Below are positions 16,147 through 26,468 of a DNA stretch of 64,000 bases, in pieces. Location: contig NZ_JAOWCB010000009.1 of the NCBI RefSeq assembly GCF_026420845.1, positions 1-64,000 of the forward strand, read 5' to 3'. The translations under genes were made by a program, and so were the position numbers. Source of the DNA: Streptomyces sp. PR69. GTDB taxonomy: Bacteria; Actinomycetota; Actinomycetes; Streptomycetales; Streptomycetaceae. A model generated the notes under the pieces. It did not search any database and was not told where the DNA came from. It was given only the letters and a program-made list of their open reading frames with translations. The first letter of the stretch is position 1. Every line of letters begins with the position of its first letter.

Positions 16147-17290
16147 TGGGCGCGAGGTCGGTGCCGGCGCCGCGGCGGCGTACGGCCACCAGATCCGTCC
16201 GGGCGGCCGGCTGCTCCTCGGGCGGCTCCGCGGCAGCCGTCGGCTCCGATCCGCACACCGACCCGCAGCCGCCGCCCTGTCCGTGCAGCCGGTGCTCCGG
16301 CAGCGTGGTCGTCCCCGCGCCCTCCACCTCGAAGCCCGCGTCCGCGATCATCTCCAGGTCCGCCTTGCCCGCCTGGCCCTCGCTCGTCAGATAGTCGCCG
16401 AGGAAGATCGAGTTGACCAGGTGCAGCGCCAGCGGCTGCATCGAGCGCAGATGCACCTCGCGGCCGCCCGCGAGCCGCACCTCCACATCGGGGCAGACGA
16501 AACGGACCATGGCGAGGATCCGCAGACACCGCTGCGGGGTGAGGTTCCACTCCTTGGCCAGCGGCGTCCCCTCGAAGGGGATGAGGAAGTTCACCGGCAC
16601 CGAGTCCGGGTCCAGCTCGCGCAGCGCGAACACCACGTCGACCAGGTCCTCGTCGCTCTCGCCCATGCCCGCGATCAGACCTGAGCACGCCGACAGGCCC
16701 GCCTGCTGCGCCTGCTGGACCGTCTCCACCCGGTCGGCGTAGGTGTGGGTGGTGGTGATGTCCCCGTATGTGGCCTCAGAGGTGTTCAGGTTGTGGTTGT
16801 ACGCATCCGCGCCCGCGGCCCGCAGCCGCTCCGCCTGGCCCTCGGAGAGCAGCCCGAGGCAGGCGCACACCTCGACGCCCTCGTTCTGCTCCTTGATCGC
16901 CTCGATGGTCTGCGACACCCGGTCGACGTCGCGGTCCGTCGGCCCGCGGCCGCTCGCCACCAGGCAGACCCGCTTGGCGCCGCCGGCCACCCCGGCCGCC
17001 GCCGCCTCGGACGCCTCGTCCGGCTTGAGCCAGGTGTACTTGAGGATCTCCGCCTTGGACCCGAGCCGCTGAGAGCAGTAGGAGCAGTCCTCCGGGCACA
17101 GCCCGGACTTGAGATTGACCAGATAGTTGAGCTTCACCCGCCGCCCGAACCACTTCCGCCGCACCTTTCCGGCCGCGGCCACCACGTCGAGCAGCTCGTC
17201 GTCGGAACTCGCCAGCACGGCGAGCGCCTCGTCACGGGTCGGCGGCTCGCGCCGCAGCCCCTTCTCCACCAGCGTGTTCAGCAGGTCCAT
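16139..17290 (-). CDS. bioB: biotin synthase
   Basis: BioB, 383 residues: radical-SAM insertion of sulfur into dethiobiotin. The cluster motif [10 protein letters not shown] (CxxxCxxC) binds the 4Fe-4S cluster. [12 protein letters not shown] and the Arg/Cys-containing [18 protein letters not shown] region suit the sacrificial 2Fe-2S site. The C-terminal extension of about 40 residues ends with [18 protein letters not shown], low-complexity and longer than E. coli BioB. ATG at 17290 has AGGA about 8 nt upstream. First gene of bioB-bioA-(insert)-bioD; it diverges from bioF. Confidence 0.96.
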   Translation of the reverse strand: MDLLNTLVEKGLRREPPTRDEALAVLASSDDELLDVVAAAGKVRRKWFGRRVKLNYLVNLKSGLCPEDCSYCSQRLGSKAEILKYTWLKPDEASEAAAAGVAGGAKRVCLVASGRGPTDRDVDRVSQTIEAIKEQNEGVEVCACLGLLSEGQAERLRAAGADAYNHNLNTSEATYGDITTTHTYADRVETVQQAQQAGLSACSGLIAGMGESDEDLVDVVFALRELDPDSVPVNFLIPFEGTPLAKEWNLTPQRCLRILAMVRFVCPDVEVRLAGGREVHLRSMQPLALHLVNSIFLGDYLTSEGQAGKADLEMIADAGFEVEGAGTTTLPEHRLHGQGGGCGSVCGSEPTAAAEPPEEQPAARTDLVAVRRRGAGTDLAPNA

Positions 17291-17435
17291 GACGCAGATC
17301 CTGACGTACCGCACACGCCGCGGCCAAGGAGGAACCCCACAACGGAGCATCTTTGAGGTGTGTGTATGGCCACATCCGCTCCTCGAGTGACCCCGGTTAG
17401 GGTCTGTGCGCTGCCTACAAAAGGACCGGACCACC
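17291..17435. promoter_or_regulatory. divergent bioB/bioF promoter region
   Basis: 145 bp between the divergent biotin genes, noticeably less GC-rich. TAGGGT (17399-17404) is a candidate -10 for bioF; I see no good -35. AAAAGGA lies about 10 nt before the bioF ATG. I found no TGAAC-N-GTTCA type BioQ box or other clear palindrome, so the regulator is not evident. Confidence 0.45.
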
Positions 17436-18581
17436 ATGCCGAAGGATCCTTTCGACTGGATCGACGACGCCTCGCGCCGCCGTGAACGGGCCGGGCTGGT
17501 GCGCACGCTCCGGCCGCGCTCCGCGGACGGCGGGCTGCTCGATCTCGCGGGCAACGACTATCTGGGGCTGACCCGCCGCCCCGAGGTCACCGAGGCGGCC
17601 GCGGAGGCGGCCCGCACCTGGGGCGCGGGCGCCACCGGCTCCCGGCTGGTCACCGGCAGCACCGCCCTGCACGCGGAGCTGGAGCGGGAGCTGGCCGATT
17701 TCTGCGGTTTCGAGGCGGCACTGGTGCTGTCGTCCGGGTATGCCGCCAACCTCGCCGCCGTCACCGCGCTCAGCGGCCGTGACGCGCTGATCGTCTCCGA
17801 CGCGGGCAACCACGCCTCCATCGTCGACGGCTGCCGGCTCTCCCGCGCCGAGACCGAGGTCGTCGCGCACGCGGACGTCGACGCCGTACGCAAAACGCTT
17901 GACGCGCATCCGGGGCGGCGCGCGGTGACGGTGACCGACTCGGTGTTCTCCGTGGACGGCGACGCGGCCCCGCTGGCCGCGCTTGCGGCTGTCTGCGCGG
18001 AGGCGGGCGCGGGGCTGCTGGTGGACGACGCCCACGGCCTCGGCGTCCTCGGCGAAGGCGGCCGGGGCGCTCCGCACGCCGCCGGGCTCGCGGGCCGCCG
18101 GGGCGTGGTCGCCACGGTGACGCTCTCCAAGTCGCTGGGCAGCCAGGGCGGCGCGGTCCTCGGCCCGGCCCGGGTGATCGGCCATCTGGTCAACACGGCC
18201 CGCAGCTTCATCTTCGACACCGGGCTCGCCCCGGCGGCGGCGGGGGCGGCGCTGGCCGCCCTGCGCGTACTGCGCCTCGAACCCGCCCTGCCCGCCCGGA
18301 CCCGTGCGGTCGCCCGGACGCTGCACCGGCGGCTGACCGGCGAGGGGTTCACCGCCGCCCGCCCGGACGCGGCAGTCGTCTCCGTGCACGCGCCCTCGCC
18401 CGAGGACGCCGTGCGCTGGGCCGCCGACTGCCGCGCGAACGGGCTTGCGGTGGGGTGTTTCCGTCCGCCTTCCGTGCCGGACGGCATCTCACGCATCAGG
18501 CTGACGGCCCGCGCCGATCTGACGGATCAGCAGGTGGAGCAGGCCGTCGCCACAATCGTCGGGACGGCTCCGGTCAGCTGA
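17436..18581 (+). CDS. bioF: 8-amino-7-oxononanoate synthase
   Basis: BioF, 381 residues: PLP enzyme condensing pimeloyl-ACP/CoA with L-alanine to KAPA. Alpha-oxoamine synthase features: [48 protein letters not shown] (PLP-binding Asp/His) and [13 protein letters not shown] with the Schiff-base Lys. It is transcribed away from bioBAD, completing the late pathway from pimeloyl thioester to biotin; no bioC/bioH/bioI is visible here. Its last 8 nt overlap the convergent DUF397 gene. Confidence 0.95.
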   Translation: MPKDPFDWIDDASRRRERAGLVRTLRPRSADGGLLDLAGNDYLGLTRRPEVTEAAAEAARTWGAGATGSRLVTGSTALHAELERELADFCGFEAALVLSSGYAANLAAVTALSGRDALIVSDAGNHASIVDGCRLSRAETEVVAHADVDAVRKTLDAHPGRRAVTVTDSVFSVDGDAAPLAALAAVCAEAGAGLLVDDAHGLGVLGEGGRGAPHAAGLAGRRGVVATVTLSKSLGSQGGAVLGPARVIGHLVNTARSFIFDTGLAPAAAGAALAALRVLRLEPALPARTRAVARTLHRRLTGEGFTAARPDAAVVSVHAPSPEDAVRWAADCRANGLAVGCFRPPSVPDGISRIRLTARADLTDQQVEQAVATIVGTAPVS

Positions 18582-18795
18582 TCCCAGCGCTCCCGTCGTC
18601 GAGAGCGGCCAGGAACCGCTCCCAGGCGCGGGAGGACACCCGCAGCGGACGGCGCGAGACATCCTTGGAGTCCCTGACGGCCAGCGAGGCGTCGGGCAGC
18701 CTGGCCGCCTCGACACAGTTGCCCTTGGCCACGCTGCGGCTGCTGCGCCGCCAGGTTAAAGCGCGCTGCTGAAGGCCTTCCTGCTGATCGGGCAT
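18574..18795 (-). CDS. DUF397 domain protein
   Basis: A 73-residue DUF397 protein: LTWRRSSRSVAKGNCVEAA, then LAVRDSKDVSRRPLRVSSRAW, the standard motif pair. AAGGAGG precedes the ATG. Streptomyces genomes hold many DUF397 genes next to an XRE regulator and an ATP-binding anti-sigma-like protein (the whiJ/abaA-type modules). The DUF397 member is thought to act with, and sometimes antagonise, the XRE partner in control of development or antibiotic production. The XRE gene lies just upstream on the same strand, so the two are probably co-transcribed. Confidence 0.88.
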   Translation of the reverse strand: MPDQQEGLQQRALTWRRSSRSVAKGNCVEAARLPDASLAVRDSKDVSRRPLRVSSRAWERFLAALDDGSAGIS

Positions 18796-18898
18796 GGGGG
18801 GTGCCTCCTTGGGGTGAGGGCCTGAACGGCGCCGAGCCGGGGCGGCCCGGCGTTCCGCTGTTTTCCACCGGGGTGTACGGATCGTTCTCGGCAGTGGC

Positions 18899-19759
18899 TC
18901 ACGGATCGTCGTTGATCCGCCCGATGAGTTCCAAGGTGTCCTCGGGAGAGAGGGCGCGCGCCTGCATCGCGCTGAAGGCGGCGCTGTACACCTCAAGCTC
19001 TTCTTTCCGCTCAAGGCAGAGGCTACTCGTCAAGTGGTCTATTACGACCACATCCAGATCAGAAATGTTCGGAAAGGAGAAGATGACGAAAGGACCCGCA
19101 AGGCCCGCGTAGCCGCCGGCCGAGAACGGCATCACCTGCAGCCGGACGCACGGCAGTCGGGCCAGCTCCGCCAGCCGCCGCAGCTGGGCGCGCATCACCG
19201 CCCGTCCGCCCACCTCCCGGCGCAGCACCGCCTCGTCCAGCACCGCGCTGAGCGTCAGCGGGCGCTCGGCGACCAGCACCGACTGGCGGGCGATCCGCAC
19301 CTCCACCAGGGAGTTCACGGTCGCCGGCGGCAGCCGCTCAAGCGTCGCCCGGGTCACCGCACGCGCATAGTCCGCCGTCTGCAGCAGACCCGGCACCACA
19401 CAGGTCTCGACCGTGCGGGCCGCACTGGCCTGCGACTCCAGCGAGATGAAGTCCCGGTACTCCGCGGGCAGCAGTCCCCGGTAGGCATGCCACCAGCCCC
19501 CGCCCCCGCTGTCCGCCGCCGCGCCGGCCAGGGTCTTCAGCAGTGCGCGCCGCCGGGCGTCGCCGACCCCGTACACATCCAGCAGCAGCGTCACATCCGC
19601 CGCGCTGACCCCGCTGGCGCCGGTCTCGATCCTGCTCACCTTCGACTGGTGCCAGCCGGCGAGCCGGGCCGCCTCGCGGCTGGTGAGACCCGCGGTCTGG
19701 CGCAGCCCCCGCAGCTCCACCCCGAGTTGGCGGCGGCGCACCGCTGGACCCTGTCTCAT
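18899..19759 (-). CDS. XRE-family regulator with DUF5753 (WhiJ-like)
   Basis: A 286-residue regulator. The N-terminal HTH_31/XRE domain (about residues 10-70) contains LRGLRQTAGLTSREAARLAG and WHQSKVSRIETG; the C-terminal DUF5753 sensor domain (about 95-275) contains CVVPGLLQTADYARAV and LRLQVMPFSAGGYAGL-like text. This is the WhiJ-like partner of DUF397 proteins. ATG at 19759 is chosen because GAGGAG lies about 9 nt upstream; GTG at 19780 is the longer alternative. It diverges from the ATP-binding protein gene across about 300 bp. Confidence 0.88.
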   Translation of the reverse strand: MRQGPAVRRRQLGVELRGLRQTAGLTSREAARLAGWHQSKVSRIETGASGVSAADVTLLLDVYGVGDARRRALLKTLAGAAADSGGGGWWHAYRGLLPAEYRDFISLESQASAARTVETCVVPGLLQTADYARAVTRATLERLPPATVNSLVEVRIARQSVLVAERPLTLSAVLDEAVLRREVGGRAVMRAQLRRLAELARLPCVRLQVMPFSAGGYAGLAGPFVIFSFPNISDLDVVVIDHLTSSLCLERKEELEVYSAAFSAMQARALSPEDTLELIGRINDDP

Positions 19760-20059
19760 CAGGCGCTCCTCCTCAGCCACTCAGGCCACTTGACGCACAC
19801 GGCGCTCACAGCGCTCATGGTGCGCATGGCGCTCCTGGCTCAAAATGCCGGTCTCGCGTCCCCGAGTGTGCGCCCAAATACGGTCTTCCGTCGCAGAGTT
19901 CACCGCATCGAGCGACAGATATATGCATATCTTGGTGGATCGCCGCACCTGATGGCATGGCAGGTGGCAGTCTGGGCCCATAGCGCAATCCGTGGCCGTC
20001 CTCGCATTGATCCGCTACGAGTCGGAGCCCGGCCCCGGTGGGAAAGGGACAGTGTCGCC
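19760..20059. other. 300-bp divergent control region without a gene
   Basis: This gap between the XRE gene and the ATP-binding protein gene contains the AT-rich palindrome ATATGCATAT (19921-19930), within AGATATATGCATATCT, a strong contrast with its GC-rich surroundings. It is a likely promoter or operator region for one or both genes. No other clear structure is seen. Confidence 0.4.
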
Positions 20060-20500
20060 ATGGCAGACCACCAGGAAGCATCCGTCACTCTGCCGAGCGA
20101 TCCGGCTTCGGTCTCCGTCGCCCGGCGGTACGTCACCGACGTCGTCTCCGAATGGGGACTGCCGGAAGAGGCGGAAGCAGTCGACACCGTACGGCTGATC
20201 GTCTCGGAACTCGCCACCAACGCCGTGCAGCACACCTTCGGCCAGTCGCCCACCTTCACCGTGGACGTCCGGCTGGAGCGCGACGAGAAGCTGCGCATCG
20301 GCGTCACCGACAGTCATCCGCGCTGGCCGCAGAGACTTCCCGCGGCCGTACGGCAGGACAACGGCCGCGGGATGGTCATCATCCGCACCCTCACGGCGGA
20401 GTGCGGCGGCCAGCTCTCGGTCACCCCGACCCCCGAGGGCGGCAAGACGGTCTGGATCGCCCTGCCTTGGGCGGGCGCGGCGGCCCCGCTCACAAGCTGA
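20060..20500 (+). CDS. ATP-binding (HATPase_c) anti-sigma-like protein
   Basis: A 146-residue GHKL ATPase of the RsbW/SpoIIAB-like single-domain type. The N-box is VRLIVSELATNAVQHTFG, then LRIGVTDSHPRWPQR (G1-like DxHP) and NGRGMVIIRTLTAECGG (G2). Such small streptomycete proteins accompany XRE/DUF397 pairs; they may bind sigma factors or act as kinases, but no partner is proven. ATG at 20060, with a weak AAGGGA about 10 nt upstream, gives the normal family N-terminus. Confidence 0.85.
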   Translation: MADHQEASVTLPSDPASVSVARRYVTDVVSEWGLPEEAEAVDTVRLIVSELATNAVQHTFGQSPTFTVDVRLERDEKLRIGVTDSHPRWPQRLPAAVRQDNGRGMVIIRTLTAECGGQLSVTPTPEGGKTVWIALPWAGAAAPLTS

Positions 20501-20633
20501 CCGCAGCGCGCCAGCCGGCTGCGGCACGCGCTGACCGCAGCGCGAGCCGCGCGGCGCTCCCCGGCGGCCGGCAGGCCGTCAGCGCGTCGACGGCGGCGGC
20601 ACGGTCACCCGGCGGGCCCGGCGCTCGCCGTCC

Positions 20634-20975
20634 ATGGCCTACGAGATTCCGGTGACGCAAGCCAGGGCGGAGCTCGCCGATCTGATCAACCGCGTTGTCT
20701 ACGGCGGCGAGCGAGTGGTGGTGACCCGGCACGGCAAACCCCTGGTCGCCCTGGTCTCGGCCGCTGACCTGGAGCGTCTGGAGCAGTCGGCCGAGGCCGC
20801 CGGCGAGCCGGCCGTCCCGTCGGTCTCCTCGCTGGGCACACCCCCGTCCGCCCCCGGCGAAACGGCCCCGGTTCGGCCTAGCCGCCCGGCACCGCGATCC
20901 CCTCCGCGGCGAGTGACCGCCGCAGTCCCGTACCGCCTCCACCCCGCGGACCTGCCACAACCCAAGATCAGTTAA
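20634..20975 (+). CDS. Phd/YefM-type antitoxin, no toxin alongside
   Basis: A 113-residue protein. Residues 1-55 match the Phd/YefM antitoxin fold: EIPVTQARAELADLINRVVY, then GERVVVTRHGKPLVALVSA and DLERLEQ. The C-terminal half is Pro/Arg-rich and disordered, unlike the short toxin-binding tails of typical antitoxins. No RelE- or Doc-type gene follows; the next gene is ureA. It is either an orphan antitoxin/regulator or a remnant of a lost pair. Possibly it acts at the promoter between it and ureA. Confidence 0.78.
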   Translation: MAYEIPVTQARAELADLINRVVYGGERVVVTRHGKPLVALVSAADLERLEQSAEAAGEPAVPSVSSLGTPPSAPGETAPVRPSRPAPRSPPRRVTAAVPYRLHPADLPQPKIS

Positions 20976-21072
20976 CGCGCCGGAAAAACTTGCCGCCTAA
21001 CGTTCAACCGCCGGCCCGCAGTCGCCCGTGTCCAGGCAAAGACCGCTTTCACGTCGGCTAGGGTCCCGCTGC

Positions 21073-21091
21073 GCCCAGACCTCGTCTGGGC
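21073..21091 (+). promoter_or_regulatory. hairpin in the ureA leader
   Basis: GCCCAGAC-CTC-GTCTGGGC is a perfect 8-bp stem with a 3-nt loop ending 22 nt before the ureA GTG. TAGGGT (21058-21063) just upstream is a candidate -10, which would put the hairpin at the very 5' end of the urease mRNA. It could stabilise the message or act in regulation. Confidence 0.5.
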
Positions 21092-21113
21092 CCGTGAACA
21101 GTGAGGTGGACTG

Positions 21114-21416
<303 letters not shown>

Positions 21417-21428
21417 GGGAGGCCGCGG

Positions 21429-21740
21429 ATGATCCCCGGAGAGATCCTGTACGGCGAAGGGCGCATCGCACTCAACGAGGGCCGGCCGGTCACCCGGCTC
21501 ACGGTGCTCAACGCCGCCGACCGGCCCGTTCAGGTCGGCTCCCACTACCACTTCGCCGAGGCCAACCCCGGCCTCGGCTTCGACCGCGCCGCGGCCCGCG
21601 GCACCCGGCTGAACATCGCCGCCGGCACCGCCGTCCGCTTTGAACCGGGCATCCCCGTCGACGTCGAACTCATCCCCCTCGCCGGACGGCGCACCGTCCC
21701 CGGACTGCGCGGGGAGACCGGAGGCGGTCTCGATGACTGA
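21429..21740 (+). CDS. ureB: urease subunit beta
   Basis: UreB, 103 residues: [40 protein letters not shown] and [15 protein letters not shown], all canonical. Structural beta subunit that caps the active-site subunit and positions accessory proteins during nickel loading. GGAGG lies just before the ATG, and its last 8 nt overlap the ureC start (ATGACTGA), giving translational coupling. Confidence 0.97.
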   Translation: MIPGEILYGEGRIALNEGRPVTRLTVLNAADRPVQVGSHYHFAEANPGLGFDRAAARGTRLNIAAGTAVRFEPGIPVDVELIPLAGRRTVPGLRGETGGGLDD

Positions 21741-23454
21741 GCTCGACCGCGCGGTCTACGCGGATCTCTTCGGACCCACGGCCGGCGACCGCATCCGGCT
21801 CGCCGACACCGACCTGCTCGTGGAAATCGAGGAGGACCGCTCCGGCGGCCCCGGACGCGCCGGGGACGAGGCCGTGTTCGGCGGCGGCAAGGTCATCCGC
21901 GAGTCCATGGGCCAGTCCCGTGCGACCCGGGCCGACGGCGCCCCCGACACCGTGATCACCGGCGTGGTCGTCCTGGACCACTGGGGCGTCGTCAAGGCGG
22001 ACGTCGGCATCCGCGACGGCCGCATCGCCGGCATCGGCAAGGCCGGGAACCCCGACACCATGGACGGCGTCTGCCCCGACCTCGTCATCGGCCCCGAGAC
22101 GGAAGTCATCGCCGGCAACGGCAAGATCCTCACCGCGGGCGCGATCGACGCCCATGTCCACTTCATCTCGCCCACACTCGTCGACGAAGCCCTGGCCAGC
22201 GGCATCACCACCCTCGTCGGCGGCGGCACCGGACCGGCGGAAGGCACCAAGGCCACCACCGTCACCCCCGGCCCCTGGCACATCGGGCGGATGCTCGGCG
22301 CCCTGGAGGCGTACCCCGTCAACATCGGACTGCTCGGCAAGGGCAACACGATGTCCCGCGAGGCCCTGCACTCCCAGCTCCGCGGAGGCGCCCTCGGATT
22401 CAAGATCCATGAGGACTGGGGGGCCACCCCGGCCGTCATCGACGCCTGCCTCGGCGTGTGCGAGGAGACCGGCGTCCAGCTCGCCGTCCACACCGACACC
22501 CTCAACGAAGCCGGATTCGTCGGCGACACGCTCGCCGCCATCGCGGGCCGCACCATCCACGCGTACCACACCGAGGGCGCGGGCGGCGGACACGCCCCGG
22601 ACATCATCACCGTCGTCTCCGAGCCGCACGTCCTGCCCAGCTCCACCAATCCCACCCGGCCGCACACCGTGAACACCGTCGAGGAACACCTCGACATGCT
22701 GATGGTCTGCCACCATCTCAACCCGGCCGTCCCCGAGGACCTCGCCTTCGCCGAGTCCCGCATCCGGCCCTCCACCATCGCCGCGGAGGACGTCCTGCAC
22801 GACCTCGGGGCGATCTCGATCATCTCCTCAGACTCCCAGGCCATGGGGCGCATCGGCGAGGTCGTGATGCGCACCTGGCAGACCGCGCATGTGATGAAGC
22901 GGGCCCGCGGGGCCCTGCCCGGAGACGGCCGCGCCGACAACCGCCGGGCACGCCGCTATATCGCCAAGTACACGATCAACCCGGCCGTCGCCCAGGGCCT
23001 CGACCACCAGATCGGCTCGGTGGAGACCGGCAAGCTCGCCGACCTCGTGCTCTGGGAGCCGGCGTTCTTCGGCGTCAGACCACAGCTCGTCATCAAGGGC
23101 GGGCAGATCGCCTATGCGCAGATGGGTGACGCCAACGCCTCCATCCCCACACCGCAGCCGGTGCTGCCCCGCCCCATGTTCGGGGCGCTCGGCAGGGCGG
23201 CGACCGCCGGATCGTGCAACTTCGTCGCCGAAGCGGCGCTTGAGGACGGCCTCCCCGAACGCCTCGGTCTGGACAAGGAGTTCGTCCCGATCAAGAACAC
23301 CCGCGGCGTCACCAAGGCCGACATGCGCGAGAACGACGCCCGCCCGCGCGTCGAGGTCGACCCCGACACCTTCACCGTCACCATCGACGGAGAAGCCGTC
23401 GAACCCGCGCCCGCGGCGGAACTGCCCATGGCCCAGCGGTACTTCCTGTTCTGA
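21733..23454 (+). CDS. ureC: urease subunit alpha
   Basis: UreC, 573 residues: the catalytic subunit hydrolysing urea to ammonia and carbamate. Metal-centre features: [11 protein letters not shown] (HxH ligands), the carbamylated Lys in [12 protein letters not shown], further His ligands in [13 protein letters not shown] and [10 protein letters not shown], the flap His in MVCHHLNP, and the Asp ligand in SSDSQAMGR. Everything needed for an active di-nickel site is present. It overlaps ureB by 8 nt; ureF follows 13 nt later. Confidence 0.98.
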   Translation: MTELDRAVYADLFGPTAGDRIRLADTDLLVEIEEDRSGGPGRAGDEAVFGGGKVIRESMGQSRATRADGAPDTVITGVVVLDHWGVVKADVGIRDGRIAGIGKAGNPDTMDGVCPDLVIGPETEVIAGNGKILTAGAIDAHVHFISPTLVDEALASGITTLVGGGTGPAEGTKATTVTPGPWHIGRMLGALEAYPVNIGLLGKGNTMSREALHSQLRGGALGFKIHEDWGATPAVIDACLGVCEETGVQLAVHTDTLNEAGFVGDTLAAIAGRTIHAYHTEGAGGGHAPDIITVVSEPHVLPSSTNPTRPHTVNTVEEHLDMLMVCHHLNPAVPEDLAFAESRIRPSTIAAEDVLHDLGAISIISSDSQAMGRIGEVVMRTWQTAHVMKRARGALPGDGRADNRRARRYIAKYTINPAVAQGLDHQIGSVETGKLADLVLWEPAFFGVRPQLVIKGGQIAYAQMGDANASIPTPQPVLPRPMFGALGRAATAGSCNFVAEAALEDGLPERLGLDKEFVPIKNTRGVTKADMRENDARPRVEVDPDTFTVTIDGEAVEPAPAAELPMAQRYFLF

Positions 23455-23467
23455 TGGGACGGAGCCG

Positions 23468-24130
23468 ATGAGCCGGGCCGCCCTCCTCGTACTCGCCGAC
23501 GGACGCTTCCCCGCCGGAGGACACGCACACTCCGGCGGGGCCGAAGCAGCCGTCAAGGCCGGGCGGCTGCGGAACGCCGAGGAACTGGAGAACTTCTGCC
23601 GGGGCCGCCTGCACACCGCCGGCCTCACCTCCGCGGCCTTGGCCGCCGCGGCCGCGGCCGGCCTCGACCCGCTCGCCCTCGACGACGCCGCCGACGCCAG
23701 GACCCCCTCACCCGCACTGCGCACGGCTGCCCGCAGACTCGGCCGGCAGATGATGCGGGCCGCACGCGCCGTCTGGCCTGGCCCCGGGCTCGACGCGCTC
23801 GCCGCGGCCCGCCCCCGCGGCGCGCACCAGCCGGTCGTCCTCGGCGTCGCCGCACGCTCGGCGGGCCTCGGCCCCGAGGACGCCGCGCACTGCGTCGCGT
23901 ACGAGACGGTCAGCGGCCCCGCGACGGCGGCGGTGCGGCTGCTCGGCCTCGACCCCTTCCAGGCGACCGCCGTCCTCGCCCGGCTCGCCCCGGCACTCGA
24001 CCAGGTGGCCGCCGACGCGGCCCTGGCCGCCCGCCAGGGCATCGACGCACTGCCCGCGGCCTCGGCCCCGCTGCTCGACATCACGGCGGAGCAGCACGCG
24101 GCCTGGCCGGTTCGTCTCTTCGCCTCCTAG
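23468..24130 (+). CDS. ureF: urease accessory protein UreF
   Basis: UreF, 220 residues, all-helical. It opens [20 protein letters not shown], the streptomycete equivalent of the LxSPxxPxGxFxxS motif, and continues [13 protein letters not shown]. It acts with UreD and UreG in the activation complex that loads nickel and carbamylates the UreC lysine. The ATG at 23468 follows ureC by 13 nt, with GGAG upstream. The middle is unusually Ala-rich, normal for this genus. Confidence 0.93.
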   Translation: MSRAALLVLADGRFPAGGHAHSGGAEAAVKAGRLRNAEELENFCRGRLHTAGLTSAALAAAAAAGLDPLALDDAADARTPSPALRTAARRLGRQMMRAARAVWPGPGLDALAAARPRGAHQPVVLGVAARSAGLGPEDAAHCVAYETVSGPATAAVRLLGLDPFQATAVLARLAPALDQVAADAALAARQGIDALPAASAPLLDITAEQHAAWPVRLFAS

Positions 24131-24162
24131 CCCGTGAACACTCAACCGACAGGAGCCGCACC

Positions 24163-24836
<674 letters not shown>

Positions 24837-24840
<4 letters not shown>

Positions 24841-25619
24841 GCCTCGACGCCACAGCCCGCATCGTCGCCGAGCGCGACGGCCTGCCCGTGCTCCGCGGCG
24901 AAGGCCCCCTCGCGCTGCGCCGCACCCGCGCGACCGGCCCGTACTCCCGCGCAAGCGGCCCGCGCCCGCACACCCGCGTCACCGTCGTCGGAGCGATGAG
25001 CGCACCGCTCGGCGGCGACCGGCTCGCCATCGTCACGGAGGTACGCGACGGGGCGCGGCTCACCGTCGACTCCGCCGCCGCGACCCTCGCCCTGCCTGGC
25101 CGGACCCGGGAACCAGCCCGCTACGACGTGAACCTGACCGTGGGCGAGGACGCCGAACTGCGCTGGCTGCCGGAGCAGCTCATCTCGGCCGCCGGCAGCG
25201 ACCTGCGGATGCACACCCGCGTGGAGCTGGCGGCTGCCGCCCGGCTGGTGCTGCGCGAAGAGCAGATCCTCGGGCGGTACGGCGAGGAGCCCGGCGCCCT
25301 CGCCACCCGGCTGGCCGTCCGCCGCGCCGGCCGGCCCCTGCTCGACCAGGAGCTGCGTTACGGCCCCGGCGCGCCCGGCGGCTGGGACGGCCCCGCGGTC
25401 CTCGGCGGTCTGCGGGCCGCGGGCCAGCTCCTGCTCGTGGACCCGGCGCTGGAGGAGAAGCCCGCAGAGCCGCGGCTGCTGGGCGAATCCGCGGTGCTCG
25501 CCCCGCTCGCCGGGCCGGGCCTGCTGGTCACGGCCGCCGCACCCGACGCCCGTGAGCTGCGGCGCGTGCTGGACGAGGTGCTCGCGGAGGTGCTGGAGGC
25601 ACTGGACGCGACGCCGTGA
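24837..25619 (+). CDS. ureD: urease accessory protein UreD
   Basis: UreD/UreH, 260 residues. It shows the diverged actinobacterial pattern: [57 protein letters not shown]. It scaffolds the UreF-UreG complex on apo-urease. ATGA overlap with ureG; last gene of the urease operon, convergent with the acyltransferase gene 21 bp away. The gene order ureABCFGD without ureE is usual for Streptomyces. Confidence 0.92.
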
Positions 25620-25640
25620 CCCCGGGTGCCGGCGACACGG

Positions 25641-26348
25641 TCAGCTCCTGTGCCGGGATGCCTTCTTCGCCGCCTCCAGCTCCGCCTTCACCTCGGCGGC
25701 GTACCGGTCGACGTACTCCTGCCCCGACAGCCGGAGAATCGCGTACATGATCTCGTCGGTGACCGCCCGCAGAGCGGCCTTCTCGTTCTCCATGCCCGCA
25801 TAGCGGGAGAAGTCCAGCGGTTCGCCGAACCGCACCGTGACCCGCTTGACCCTGGGCAGCACCTGACCCGGCGGCTGGATCTCAAAGGTCCCCACCATGG
25901 CGCAGGGGACCACCTGCACACCCGCCTTCAGCGCCATCACCGCCACTCCGACCTTCCCCTTGTAGAGCCGGCCGTCGTGGGAGCGGGTGCCCTCCGGATA
26001 GATGCCGAGCAGCTCCTTCCTGCCGAGCACCTTCAGCCCCTCCCGGATGGCCGCCTGCCCCGCCTCCTTGCCGGAGCGGTCCACCGGGATCTGTCCCGCA
26101 CTGCGGAAGAAGGCCGCGGTCAGCCGCCCCTTGACCCCCGGACCGGTGAAGTACTCCGCCTTGGCCAGAAAGGTGATGCGCCGGCGGATGATCGCCGGCA
26201 TCAGGAAGTGGTCCGAGAACGACAGATGGTTGCCCGCCACGATCGCCGCGCCCTCCGCGGGCAGATGTTCAAGCCCTTCGATCCTCGGCCGGAACAGCAG
26301 CCGCAGCAGCGGGCCCAGGAGGACGTATTTGAGCACGTAGTAGAACAC
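25641..26348 (-). CDS. lysophospholipid acyltransferase family protein
   Basis: A 235-residue PlsC-type acyltransferase, probably 1-acylglycerol-3-phosphate O-acyltransferase. Block I VAGNHLSFSDHFLMP (NHxxxxD), block III YPEGTRSHDGRLYKGKVG, block IV VVPCAMVGTFE. One N-terminal hydrophobic stretch (VLKYVLLGPLLRLLF) anchors it at the membrane. The GTG start is supported by the family N-terminus. Streptomyces has several paralogues, so its exact acceptor is open. Confidence 0.9.
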   Translation of the reverse strand: MFYYVLKYVLLGPLLRLLFRPRIEGLEHLPAEGAAIVAGNHLSFSDHFLMPAIIRRRITFLAKAEYFTGPGVKGRLTAAFFRSAGQIPVDRSGKEAGQAAIREGLKVLGRKELLGIYPEGTRSHDGRLYKGKVGVAVMALKAGVQVVPCAMVGTFEIQPPGQVLPRVKRVTVRFGEPLDFSRYAGMENEKAALRAVTDEIMYAILRLSGQEYVDRYAAEVKAELEAAKKASRHRS

Positions 26349-26468
26349 GGCTTGCTCCCTGCTCGAGTGGACGGGCCTCTGGCGCTGTGCGCTCCTGACG
26401 AATAATCAGACAATTCTGTCCCAGGGTGGGCGTCTGCCCGTACAGCGTCGCTGGAGACGTTTCTCCGG

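Noticed and set aside
17291..17435. BioQ or BirA-type operator between bioB and bioF
   Set aside because: No TGAAC-N-GTTCA or other clear palindrome could be found there.
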